Shown here: positions 7,147 through 15,052 of the stretch, in pieces
How the letters are laid out: the number at the start of each line of letters is the position of its first letter
Numbering within the stretch: the first letter of the stretch is position 1
Assembly: GCA_020025095.1 (NCBI GenBank)
Contig: JAHHSS010000032.1
Span: forward strand, 1 to 15,250
Source of the DNA: Peptostreptococcus sp.
Lineage (GTDB): Bacteria > Bacillota > Clostridia > Peptostreptococcales > Peptostreptococcaceae
Length of the DNA: 15,250 bases
Reading direction: 5' to 3'
Translations under genes and position numbers: made by a program
The notes under the pieces: generated by a model
What the model was told of the DNA's origin: nothing
Database searches by the model: none
What the model saw: only the letters and a program-made list of their open reading frames with translations

Positions 7147-8010
7147 TTATTTAGTTACTGCTATTGTAACTACATTATTTTCTTTATCTTTTCCATAGTT
7201 TCCAGTTAATTTATCATTTATAAGACAATTCACAAGTGAAATTTGACCTGAAGATTGGTCTATGTTGTTTATTGTCGCTATCTTCATATTTGAAAATTCA
7301 TCAGCGCTATCTGAACTATTTGGATTACTTTGAACAATTACAACATGCTTTTCATTTTTTATATTTTCTATTATTGGTTTTTCCAAATCATTTATTTTTT
7401 TCTTCGTTTTAGAGCCTGAATCATTTATAAATACCACACTGCTTACTGCGTCATATTGGCCAGGCATCTTTTCTACCTTTACATAACCAAGCTCTGACAA
7501 TACATTTAAATTTGTATTTGAATTCTTAATCGAATCTGTTACTAAATTAATCAGTTCGGTATTACTAGAAATATTTTTCTGAAGTTTTTCATTTATCTTC
7601 TCCGCACTTCCCTTTTCAAACAATGACTCTTTTATAATTACTCTAAATGCAATATTTCCTCCTGCATTTGTTATTGCTGAATCTACTTCTCCTGAATTGT
7701 CTTTTTCATCAAAAGATATTATTCCAATATTTTTCCCAGATAATTTATTTGCAGTTAAAATAGCTTGATTAGATTCTATATATTTTCTGTAAGAATCTAA
7801 ATTATCTTTTAGAATTTTATTTTCTTTTGATAATTCATTATCCTTTGTTTTTAAAACATTAAACTGTTCATCTATATCCTTTACGATAGCTTCATTTTGT
7901 CTTTGTATTGTTTCATTATTGCCTAAACTTGAACCTATAAGAATACCTATGCCTAAAGCCAAGAATATCGAACCTATTGAAACAATGAAATATTTGAAAT
8001 TTATATGCAT
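7147..8010 (-). CDS. steB: SteB-like division-associated protein (MctB/'copper transporter' family)
   Basis: This 287-residue protein has one N-terminal membrane helix (about 7-28: YFIVSIGSIFLALGIGILIG), a coiled coil at about 35-80, then a domain presumably outside the membrane. It contains GKNIGIISFD and later HVVIVQSNPNSSDS, and lacks clusters of Cys, Met or His expected for copper handling. Databases call this family MctB/copper transporter, but Corynebacterium glutamicum SteB works with SteA at the division site. Gene order steA-steB supports that reading. The start is ATG at 8010, with AGGAAGG 8 nt upstream; a longer frame from TTG at 8061 would overlap steA and lacks a ribosome binding site. 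The gap to steA is 40 nt. Confidence 0.82.
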   Translation of the reverse strand: MHINFKYFIVSIGSIFLALGIGILIGSSLGNNETIQRQNEAIVKDIDEQFNVLKTKDNELSKENKILKDNLDSYRKYIESNQAILTANKLSGKNIGIISFDEKDNSGEVDSAITNAGGNIAFRVIIKESLFEKGSAEKINEKLQKNISSNTELINLVTDSIKNSNTNLNVLSELGYVKVEKMPGQYDAVSSVVFINDSGSKTKKKINDLEKPIIENIKNEKHVVIVQSNPNSSDSADEFSNMKIATINNIDQSSGQISLVNCLINDKLTGNYGKDKENNVVTIAVTK

Positions 8011-8050
8011 TTCCCTTACCTTCCTGTTATTTATTTTAATACATGAGTTG

Positions 8051-9175
8051 CTACATTCCAAGCATTAATCTCATCTTTATTTGTATTAATTGTAAAAAAG
8101 TCTGAACTTTAGGCGATAACGACGCTATTATTAATACTGGAAAAAGCGCTGTAATTATGAGTGCTACTATATACTTTAATTTTAGTCTACTCTTATATAA
8201 CATGCTAACCCCTCTAGCATCTATTAATCTAGCTCCTATTTTTAATCTTACTAAAAATGTTGATGCCATTCCTTTTCTACCTTTTTCCAAAAAGTCTATC
8301 ATATTTGAATGAGTCCCCAAGGCTACTATTAATTCTGCACCATATTCATAAGCTGCAAGCATAGCTATATCTTCACTTGTACCTGGAGATGGAAATACAA
8401 CAGCATTTAGACCTAATTCTTCAACTCTTTTTAATCCAGGAGCTCTTCCATCAGTGTATGCATGTACTACTATTTCTTTAGCTGCCTTTAAGGCCTCATC
8501 TGTTACACTGTCCATATCACCGACTATCACATCTGGTTTATATCCAAATTCTAAAAGTGCATCAGCTCCACCATCTACTCCCACAAGTACAGGCTTAACC
8601 TCTTCTATATATGATATTATAGCTTGCAAATCATCTTTGTAATTATGTCCTCTAACTACGACTAGTACATGTTTTCCATTATACTTTGTTAACATTTTAG
8701 GAATTTCTACTTCTCCTAAAATCATTCCTTTTTCTTTTTTGGCATACTCAATAGTATTATCTATAAATCTATCAAGTTCGGCTCCTATGTTTTCATATGC
8801 ATGCTTGATTTTTTTCTTAACCAGCTCTGCATCCATAACTTCACCTTTTCCAATAAGTTTGTCTTCTCTATAAATTTTTCCATCTTCAACTAAAATAAAA
8901 TCATCCTCATTAAGAGCATTAAAGACATCCATACCTACGTTATCTATTATCAGTATATTTTCTTTTACCAAAATATTAGGCCCAGCATTTGGATATCTTC
9001 CACTAATAGATTCTGCTGCATTTATTACTAATTTTATTTTTGCCTCCACTAAAGATTTGGCTGCAACTTCATCTATATCAATGTGATTAATAACAGCAAT
9101 TTCACCTGCTTCTATTCTCTTTGCGAGTTTTTTAGTTTTTTTATCTTTTTTAATTTTTGCTTCTACTCGCATCAT
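8051..9175 (-). CDS. steA: SteA-like putative cytokinetic ring protein
   Basis: The protein has 374 residues. After a basic N-terminus comes a domain with INAAESISGRYPNAGP (51-66). A thiamin-pyrophosphokinase-like domain follows, with VDGGADALLEFGYKPDVIVG (200-219) running directly into DMDSVTD (220-226), and PGTSEDIAM (264-272). One membrane helix at about 334-352 is followed by a short C-terminal tail. This arrangement matches SteA, a septum-associated protein in Corynebacterium that helps control peptidoglycan splitting with SteB. TPK activity itself is doubtful, since this is a known misannotation trap. Start choice is between ATG codons at 9175 and 9172; both follow an unusual G7 ribosome binding site. 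It lies 31 nt after recN, where spoIVB and spo0A usually stand. Confidence 0.85.
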   Translation of the reverse strand: MMRVEAKIKKDKKTKKLAKRIEAGEIAVINHIDIDEVAAKSLVEAKIKLVINAAESISGRYPNAGPNILVKENILIIDNVGMDVFNALNEDDFILVEDGKIYREDKLIGKGEVMDAELVKKKIKHAYENIGAELDRFIDNTIEYAKKEKGMILGEVEIPKMLTKYNGKHVLVVVRGHNYKDDLQAIISYIEEVKPVLVGVDGGADALLEFGYKPDVIVGDMDSVTDEALKAAKEIVVHAYTDGRAPGLKRVEELGLNAVVFPSPGTSEDIAMLAAYEYGAELIVALGTHSNMIDFLEKGRKGMASTFLVRLKIGARLIDARGVSMLYKSRLKLKYIVALIITALFPVLIIASLSPKVQTFLQLIQIKMRLMLGM

Positions 9176-9177
9176 TA

Positions 9178-9184
9178 CCCCCCC
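9178..9184 (-). promoter_or_regulatory. G7 ribosome binding site of steA
   Basis: Seven consecutive Gs on the minus strand precede TA and two tandem ATG codons. GGGGG can pair with the 16S anti-Shine-Dalgarno CCUCC using one G-U wobble. Spacing suits the second ATG (9172) slightly better than the first. It is the longest G-run noticed in this AT-rich window. Confidence 0.6.
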
Positions 9185-9206
9185 GATTAAATATTTGTAA
9201 AGAAAT

Positions 9207-10892
9207 CTATTTTTTTATTTCATCTGCTATTTCAAGTATCTCATCTGCGTGTTCTACTGTTTTTTCTGTTATTATAGTCCCAGATATAAGTCTTGCTATT
9301 TCATTTTTCTTTAAGTTCCTATCTAGTTTCTCTATTGAAGTAAATGTTCTTTCATTTTCAACATTTTTTTCAATACAAAAATGCTCATCTGCAAAAGATG
9401 CTATCTGAGGCAAATGTGTAATACATATTATTTGTTTTTCTTTAGAAATGGCAGAGAGTTTTTCTCCAACAGTCTGAGCAGCTCTACCGCTTATACCTGT
9501 ATCTATTTCATCAAAAATCAATGTTTCTATTTTATCAACATCTGATAGTATGGATTTAAATGCCAACATAAATCTTGACATTTCACCACCTGATGCCACT
9601 TTATAAAGAGGATTTACGTCCTCACCTAGATTAAATGATACCAAGAACTCAACATCATCTATCCCCTTATCATTATACTCTATTTTTTTGAAATTTACCT
9701 TAAATTTGGTATTTTTCATATTTAATGTGCATAGTTCTTTTAATAAATTATCTTCCAATTTTTTAGCAAGTTCTTTTCTTATACTAGATAGATTTTCTGC
9801 ACAAACATTTAATTCCTGCATTTTCAGAGATAATTCTTTTTGTAATTTAGAATTTTTTTCTTCTCTATTTTCTATATCATCAAGTCTTTCTTTTATTTTT
9901 TCATAATAGTTAAATATATCCTCAATAGTATCACCGTATTTTCTTCTTAAATTATTTATTACATCTAATCTTTCTTGAATACTATTTAACCTACTTGGAT
10001 CAAAATCTATATTGTCAAGATACACTCTTATATTTCTTGACAATTCTTGAAGTTCATAAAGAAGATTATTTGTTGTTTCCTCTATTTTTTCTATTTCTTT
10101 ATCATATTTGGATATACCCGACAAAATGTTACTAGTATTGCCTAATTGATCTTCAGAGTTAAACTTTCCTGCATGAAGAAGCTGATAACTTTCACTTAAA
10201 ACAGAAAATATCTTCTCTCCATTTTCAAGAACTTCCTTTCTTGATTTCAATTCTATATACTCATCAACATTAAGTTTGGCCGCCTCTATTTCATTTATCT
10301 GAAATCTAAGTAAATCTTTTTCTCTTTGAACTTCCATATCAGACTTATTGTCATTTAATTTTAGTATTTTTCTTTTTATCTCATTATATTCTTTATAGCA
10401 TTTTTTATAAATTTCAAATTCCTTTTTTATTTCTTCCTTACCAAACAAATCCAGAAATTCAAGGTGATTTTCCTTATTGTAAAGAGCTTGATTCTGATGT
10501 TGACCATGCATATCTACTATTTTAGCCATTATACTTTTAAGGTCAGATACCTTAATATTTTTTCCATTTATCTTAGTTACAGTCTTTCCATCGGCATATA
10601 ATTTTCTAGAAATAACTATCATATGCTCATCGTCAACATCTATACTTCTTTCTCTTAATGCCTCAAGAAAATTTGAATTATCTGAGAATATAACTGTTTC
10701 AACCTCACCAGACTCAGTCCCTTTTCTTAAGTAACTCCTATCGTATTTTCCGCCTAGACAAAGATTTAAAGCCTCAAGAATTATAGATTTTCCAGAACCT
10801 GTTTCTCCTGTAAGTATATTTAGCTTTTTTCCAAAATTTACTCTTAACTCCTCTACAAGAGCACAGTTTTTAATGTATAATTCGTGTATCAT
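9207..10892 (-). CDS. recN: DNA repair protein RecN
   Basis: RecN is an SMC-like ATPase acting early in double-strand break repair. The 561 residues are standard length. Walker A is GETGSGKS (29-36). QHQNQ, at about 134-138 in DMHGQHQNQA, matches a family signature. Long coiled-coil arms rich in Glu, Lys and Leu fill about 150-370. The ABC signature is SGGEMSR (434-440), Walker B LIFDEID with Asp461-Glu462, followed by TGISGRAAQ and a His switch in ITHLPQIAS. The ribosome binding site GGAGG lies 5 nt before the ATG. The gene begins 13 nt after the tlyA stop codon, with no argR in between, and is followed directly by steA. Confidence 0.96.
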   Translation of the reverse strand: MIHELYIKNCALVEELRVNFGKKLNILTGETGSGKSIILEALNLCLGGKYDRSYLRKGTESGEVETVIFSDNSNFLEALRERSIDVDDEHMIVISRKLYADGKTVTKINGKNIKVSDLKSIMAKIVDMHGQHQNQALYNKENHLEFLDLFGKEEIKKEFEIYKKCYKEYNEIKRKILKLNDNKSDMEVQREKDLLRFQINEIEAAKLNVDEYIELKSRKEVLENGEKIFSVLSESYQLLHAGKFNSEDQLGNTSNILSGISKYDKEIEKIEETTNNLLYELQELSRNIRVYLDNIDFDPSRLNSIQERLDVINNLRRKYGDTIEDIFNYYEKIKERLDDIENREEKNSKLQKELSLKMQELNVCAENLSSIRKELAKKLEDNLLKELCTLNMKNTKFKVNFKKIEYNDKGIDDVEFLVSFNLGEDVNPLYKVASGGEMSRFMLAFKSILSDVDKIETLIFDEIDTGISGRAAQTVGEKLSAISKEKQIICITHLPQIASFADEHFCIEKNVENERTFTSIEKLDRNLKKNEIARLISGTIITEKTVEHADEILEIADEIKK

Positions 10893-10905
10893 AACTTCCT
10901 CCAGA

Positions 10906-11784
10906 TTATTTATCTAAAGAATGAGATTCCTCTACTAGTTCTTTAATTTTATCATAATAAGAATCATATGAGTTATTAAATCCTTCCAGACATTTGTTTT
11001 TCTCTATATAACTTATCATTTCTTCAAACTCAACTTTAGACTCTAGTTTTTTATCCATCTTTTCTAAATAAATAAGGTATTCAATATTGCCTTCTGGTCC
11101 TTTTATAGGTGAAAAATCTAAATCTAAAATTCTGAAACCTTCTTCTATTGCCATTTGTGAAACTGTATCTATAACTTCTATATGCGTTGATTTTTCTCTT
11201 ACAACACCTTTTTTCCCAACTTTTTCTCTTCCAGCTTCAAACTGAGGTTTTATTAATGCTACTATTCTTCCTCCTTGCTTTAAAAGTTCCCACGCTTTAG
11301 GAAGTACTAATCTTAAAGAAATAAAAGATACATCTATTGATGCAAAATCTGGATTTTCATCTAAAAGACTTTCATCTAAATATCTTATATTCTGTCTTTC
11401 CATACATACAACTCTTTCATCTTCTCTAAGTTTCCATGCCAGCTGCCCATATCCAACATCAACTGAATATACTTTTCTAGCTCCATTCTGAAGCATACAA
11501 TCTGTAAAACCTCCAGTAGAAGCCCCTATATCCATACATACTTTTCCATCAAGAGTAAGGTCAAAATTTTTAAGAGCCTTTTCAAGCTTCAAACCTCCTC
11601 TGCTCACATATGGTATAAGTTTACCTTTTACTTTTATTTCTGAATCTATTTTTACAGCTGTTCCTGCTTTATCAACTCTTTGATTATCAACAAATACATT
11701 TCCAGCCATTATATGTCTTCTTGCCTTTTCTCTGCTCTCAAAATATCCCATATCTACGAGCAAAACATCTATTCTCTTTTTCAT
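10906..11784 (-). CDS. tlyA: TlyA-family rRNA 2'-O-methyltransferase / putative hemolysin
   Basis: The 292-residue protein has an N-terminal S4 RNA-binding domain (about 1-60; RIDVLLVDMGYFESREKARR) and a Rossmann methyltransferase domain. YVSRGGLKLEKAL (59-71), DIGASTGGFTDC (85-96), SIDVSFISL (149-157) and IKPQFEAGR (178-186) are typical. Asp151, Lys179 and Glu235 keep the spacing of the catalytic tetrad known from Mycobacterium tuberculosis TlyA, which methylates ribose in 16S and 23S rRNA. A hemolysin role is an old annotation with weak support. A tail of about 50 residues after 240 is somewhat longer than usual. The start is ATG at 11784, overlapping the dxs stop as TAATG, with AGGGGA upstream; a TTG two codons earlier is less likely. 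Confidence 0.92.
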   Translation of the reverse strand: MKKRIDVLLVDMGYFESREKARRHIMAGNVFVDNQRVDKAGTAVKIDSEIKVKGKLIPYVSRGGLKLEKALKNFDLTLDGKVCMDIGASTGGFTDCMLQNGARKVYSVDVGYGQLAWKLREDERVVCMERQNIRYLDESLLDENPDFASIDVSFISLRLVLPKAWELLKQGGRIVALIKPQFEAGREKVGKKGVVREKSTHIEVIDTVSQMAIEEGFRILDLDFSPIKGPEGNIEYLIYLEKMDKKLESKVEFEEMISYIEKNKCLEGFNNSYDSYYDKIKELVEESHSLDK

Positions 11785-13700
11785 TAACAATCCCCTATTC
11801 TGTTTTTTAATTTTTCTGGCGACATTCCTATTTTATCCATTAGAATATCTGTGTTCCCATGCGTTACAAAAACATCTGGTATCCCTATTTTTTCTATATA
11901 AGTATCTAATTTAAACTCTTCTGCTATATTCTCAATATTGCTTCCAAATCCCCCTGTAACAACATTGTCTTCTACTGTATACACTTTGTCAGCACTTTTT
12001 ATAAGCTCTATATACTTATCTTTATTGAGTGGCTTTAAATATCTTGCATTAACTATTACGAAAGATAAATCATCTTTTTCCTTCAATATATTATTTACTG
12101 CCTCCATTACTGGAATTAGCATATTCCCTATTGTAAATACAGCCAGCTTTTTTTTGCCTTTTTCAAAGCCATTATATATTATTTGCGGATGCGAAATACT
12201 TTCTAGATTTATTGAAAGTTCTTCAACATTTACATTTTTCATAAACTCATAGTCATCTTTATTAAAGTAATATTCATTACCTCGTGGATATCTAATTGCT
12301 ACTGGCCTTTCTATTTTTTCAGATAATTTTATCATATCAATCATTTCTTTAGTATCACAAGGCGCCATTACCGTAATATTTGGTATTGGATTCAAATACG
12401 ATAAATCAAATTCTCCATGGTGAGTTTCCCCATCATTTCCTACAAGACCTGCTCTATCTATTAAAAAGGTAACTGCTTTTTGGGTTATACATACATCATG
12501 TATCAATTGATCATATCCCCTCTGAAGAAATGTAGAATATACTGCAAAATATGGTTTTAGACCCGCCTTTGCTAACCCAGCAGAAAAAGTCACAGCATGT
12601 TGTTCTGCAATCCCAACATCAAAATATCTATCTGGATGAAATTTTTCATAGATATTAAGACCAGTTCCTGTTGGCATTGCTGCCGTTACAGCTACTATTT
12701 TTTCATTGCTATCTGCCATCTCAACTAAAGTTTTACCAACCACTGAAGATATAGATTTTTTATTTGACTTTTTTATTCCCTCTTTATAATCAAATTTACT
12801 TACGCCATGATATGCATCAGGTCTGTTTTCAGAAAATCTATACCCCTTACCCTTAACTGTCTTTATATGAATAAATTTAGGACCATCTATATGTTTTGCG
12901 TATTCTAGTATGTCTATTAATTCTTCTATATTGTGACCATCTATTGGCCCAATATACTTAATCCCTAAAGCATCTATAAAACCACACTCAGACGGAGAAA
13001 TACTCGTTATAATAGAGTCAGTTAGTTTGTTTGCCTTTCTAGATAAGACTTCTCCCATAGATGTTAAATTCATTATTTTATCTACTCTATCTTTAAAGTT
13101 TAAAGCATCACTATTTTTTATTATTTTTGACATATACGAAGAAAATGCTCCTATATTTTTATCTATGGACATCTCATTATCATTAAATATTATCATTAAA
13201 TTTTTCTTCATATATCCAAGATTATTAAGCGCTTCTACTGCCATTCCACCTGTAATAGCTCCATCCCCTATTACTGCAAGCACTTGATATTTTTCTTTTT
13301 TTATATCCCTAGCAGCTGCTAAACCAAGTGCTACTGATATTGACGTTGAACTATGACCTGTATCAAACATATCATGTTCGCTTTCACTTTCCTTAGGGAA
13401 TCCTGACATTCCACCAAATTGCCTCAAAGAATCGAAATTACCTTTTCTACCTGTAATGATTTTATGAACATATGATTGATGCCCTACATCCCATACTATC
13501 TTGTCTTTAGGACTATCAAATACTTTATGAAGAGCTAGCGTCAACTCTACAACACCTAAATTAGATGCAAGGTGTCCACCAGTATGAGATACCTTTTTAA
13601 CTAAAAATTTTCTTATCTCTTTAGATAGTTCTTTAAGTTCAAGATTACTTAATTTTTTTATATCTTGGGGCGAATCTATGCCCTCTAATAATTTATACAT
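11784..13700 (-). CDS. dxs: 1-deoxy-D-xylulose-5-phosphate synthase
   Basis: DXS condenses pyruvate with glyceraldehyde-3-phosphate, using thiamine diphosphate, in the first step of the MEP isoprenoid pathway. The 638 residues have the full three-domain layout. Features are SHTGGHLASNLG (38-49), WDVGHQSY (70-77), the cofactor motif from GDG (145-147) to NDN (173-175), PIDGHN (252-257), KGKGYRFSE (283-291), and the catalytic Glu366 in GIAEQHAV (363-370). The C-terminal transketolase-like domain has TVEDNVVTGGFGS. The ribosome binding site is AAGGTGAT, at the end of the previous gene. Together with ispA upstream it ties MEP flux to farnesyl diphosphate and thus to undecaprenyl phosphate, the likely carrier for the glycosyltransferases downstream. 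Confidence 0.97.
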   Translation of the reverse strand: MYKLLEGIDSPQDIKKLSNLELKELSKEIRKFLVKKVSHTGGHLASNLGVVELTLALHKVFDSPKDKIVWDVGHQSYVHKIITGRKGNFDSLRQFGGMSGFPKESESEHDMFDTGHSSTSISVALGLAAARDIKKEKYQVLAVIGDGAITGGMAVEALNNLGYMKKNLMIIFNDNEMSIDKNIGAFSSYMSKIIKNSDALNFKDRVDKIMNLTSMGEVLSRKANKLTDSIITSISPSECGFIDALGIKYIGPIDGHNIEELIDILEYAKHIDGPKFIHIKTVKGKGYRFSENRPDAYHGVSKFDYKEGIKKSNKKSISSVVGKTLVEMADSNEKIVAVTAAMPTGTGLNIYEKFHPDRYFDVGIAEQHAVTFSAGLAKAGLKPYFAVYSTFLQRGYDQLIHDVCITQKAVTFLIDRAGLVGNDGETHHGEFDLSYLNPIPNITVMAPCDTKEMIDMIKLSEKIERPVAIRYPRGNEYYFNKDDYEFMKNVNVEELSINLESISHPQIIYNGFEKGKKKLAVFTIGNMLIPVMEAVNNILKEKDDLSFVIVNARYLKPLNKDKYIELIKSADKVYTVEDNVVTGGFGSNIENIAEEFKLDTYIEKIGIPDVFVTHGNTDILMDKIGMSPEKLKNRIGDC

Positions 13701-13714
13701 TATTTATCACCTTA

Positions 13715-14149
13715 CTAATAAAATATTATGCCTACTAAAATTCCAAGTAGCGCTCCAAAAAATACTTGTTTAGGAGTATGCCCAACAAGCTCTTTTAATT
13801 TTTCTTGCTGAGTTGTTTTTTTATTTTGCCAAACTTCAACAAGTTGATTAATTATAGTTGCTTGTTTACCAACAGCCTGTCTAACACCTGAAGCATCATA
13901 CATTATTATACAGGAAATTACTGCTGCAACAGCAAACATATCCGAATTAAAACCGTGCTTCATTCCTATCATAACAGACATACAGGAAACAAAGGAACTA
14001 TGTGAACTAGGCATTCCACCTGAAATAAATGCTCTAGAAAATTCTACTTTATTTTCACCTGTAAAAACTTTTAGGAACTGAGCTATAAAGCATGACAAAA
14101 CACTCACCCAAAGTGTTTTGTTTGCAAAAAAATCTACAACGTAACTCAT
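13715..14149 (-). CDS. DUF212 / divergent PAP2-family membrane protein
   Basis: The protein has 144 residues with three to four hydrophobic segments. Its motifs are FISGGMPSSHSSFV (41-54), MYDASGVRQAVGKQA (83-97) and ELVGHTPKQV (120-129). These match the DUF212 'divergent PAP2' family (B. subtilis YuiD-like), related to phosphatases that act on lipid phosphates such as undecaprenyl pyrophosphate. The first PAP2 motif (KxxxxxxRP) is not evident; the SSHS and H-rich regions are. Sitting between ispA and dxs, a role in isoprenoid phosphate metabolism is attractive but unproven. The ribosome binding site GGGGGA precedes the ATG. The gap to each neighbour is about 15 nt. Confidence 0.88.
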   Translation of the reverse strand: MSYVVDFFANKTLWVSVLSCFIAQFLKVFTGENKVEFSRAFISGGMPSSHSSFVSCMSVMIGMKHGFNSDMFAVAAVISCIIMYDASGVRQAVGKQATIINQLVEVWQNKKTTQQEKLKELVGHTPKQVFFGALLGILVGIIFY

Positions 14150-14164
14150 TATTTTCCCCCAAAC

Positions 14165-15052
14165 CTAATATTTTCTTCTTACTATATATTCTGATAGATT
14201 CAATAAAAACTCATTGCTTTCATCAAAATCTTTTATTTGCATTTTTGCATCCTCTACTAATTCCTGTGCCATTTCCCATGACTTTTCTATACCAAAGATA
14301 GATGGATATGTAGACTTTTCATTTTCTATGTCACTGCCAACATTTTTCCCTAAAGTAGCTTCATCCCCAACAATATCAAGAATGTCGTCTACTATTTGAA
14401 AGGCTAAACCAATTTTTTGACCATATACAGTCATTGCTTGTAATTTTTCTTCACTTGCATTTGCAAGTATTGCGCCAACTCTCATACATGCTACTATCAT
14501 AGCAGCTGTTTTATTTTTATGTATAAAATCTAGCTTATCTTTATCGATTTTCATACCTTCACTTTCTACATCGACAACCTGTCCAGCTATCATTCCATAT
14601 ATACCAGCCGCTTTTGATATTTCATAACTTGCTTTCAAGCCTCTTTCTGGATATATTGATTTCACACTTTCCCCTAAAATGGTTTCAAAAGCATGACTCA
14701 AAAGTGCATCCCCTGCAAGTATAGCCATTGCTTCTCCAAATACTTTGTGATTTGTGGCTTTACCTCTTCTTAAATCATCATTATCTAATGCTGGAAGATC
14801 ATCATGTATTAAAGAATATGTATGTATCATTTCAATAGCAGCTGAGAATGGGATATACATGTCATCTTTTCCACCACATATTTTATATGCTTCCATAATT
14901 AATATTGGTCTTAGTCTTTTTCCACCTGCATCAAGGCTATAATTCATCGCTTCAAAAACAGTTTTCTGATAGCCTTCTTCTTTTGGCATATATCTCTTTA
15001 TTTTTTCTTCAATAAACTTGCTCTTTGATTTTAATTCTGAAACAAAATCCAC
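14165..15052 (-). CDS. ispA: Farnesyl diphosphate synthase (polyprenyl synthetase family)
   Basis: The enzyme builds farnesyl diphosphate from isopentenyl diphosphate and dimethylallyl/geranyl diphosphate. Of 295 residues, AGGKRLRP (42-49) binds substrate. The first Asp-rich motif DDLPALDNDD begins at Asp84, and the second is DDILD at 222-226, followed by GKNVGSDIENEKSTYPS. The two-residue insertion in the first motif (DDxxxxD) with Tyr79 five residues before it is the chain-length pattern of bacterial type II farnesyl synthases. The start is GTG at 15052, sharing one base with the xseB TAG stop (TAGTG), with GAGGTGG upstream; this implies translational coupling to xseB. Confidence 0.95.
   Translation of the reverse strand: MDFVSELKSKSKFIEEKIKRYMPKEEGYQKTVFEAMNYSLDAGGKRLRPILIMEAYKICGGKDDMYIPFSAAIEMIHTYSLIHDDLPALDNDDLRRGKATNHKVFGEAMAILAGDALLSHAFETILGESVKSIYPERGLKASYEISKAAGIYGMIAGQVVDVESEGMKIDKDKLDFIHKNKTAAMIVACMRVGAILANASEEKLQAMTVYGQKIGLAFQIVDDILDIVGDEATLGKNVGSDIENEKSTYPSIFGIEKSWEMAQELVEDAKMQIKDFDESNEFLLNLSEYIVRRKY

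Noticed and set aside
8011..8061. TTG start extending steB by 17 residues into steA
   Set aside because: No ribosome binding site precedes it, while AGGAAGG with an 8-nt spacer precedes the ATG at 8010, where the membrane helix begins properly.
8051..9175. Annotating steA as thiamin pyrophosphokinase
   Set aside because: The TPK-like segment is only part of a longer protein with an extra N-terminal domain and a C-terminal membrane helix, and the steB neighbour indicates the SteA family.
13165..13200. Near-duplicate AATGATAAT-type direct repeat in dxs
   Set aside because: The two copies are in different frames and encode the invariant IIFNDNE cofactor motif and the residues before it; AT-rich coincidence explains it.
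754..14942. Other plus-strand open frames of about 60-116 codons scattered over the window
   Set aside because: All lie inside well-recognised minus-strand genes, show no family motifs and have the low-complexity composition expected from the opposite strand of AT-rich genes.
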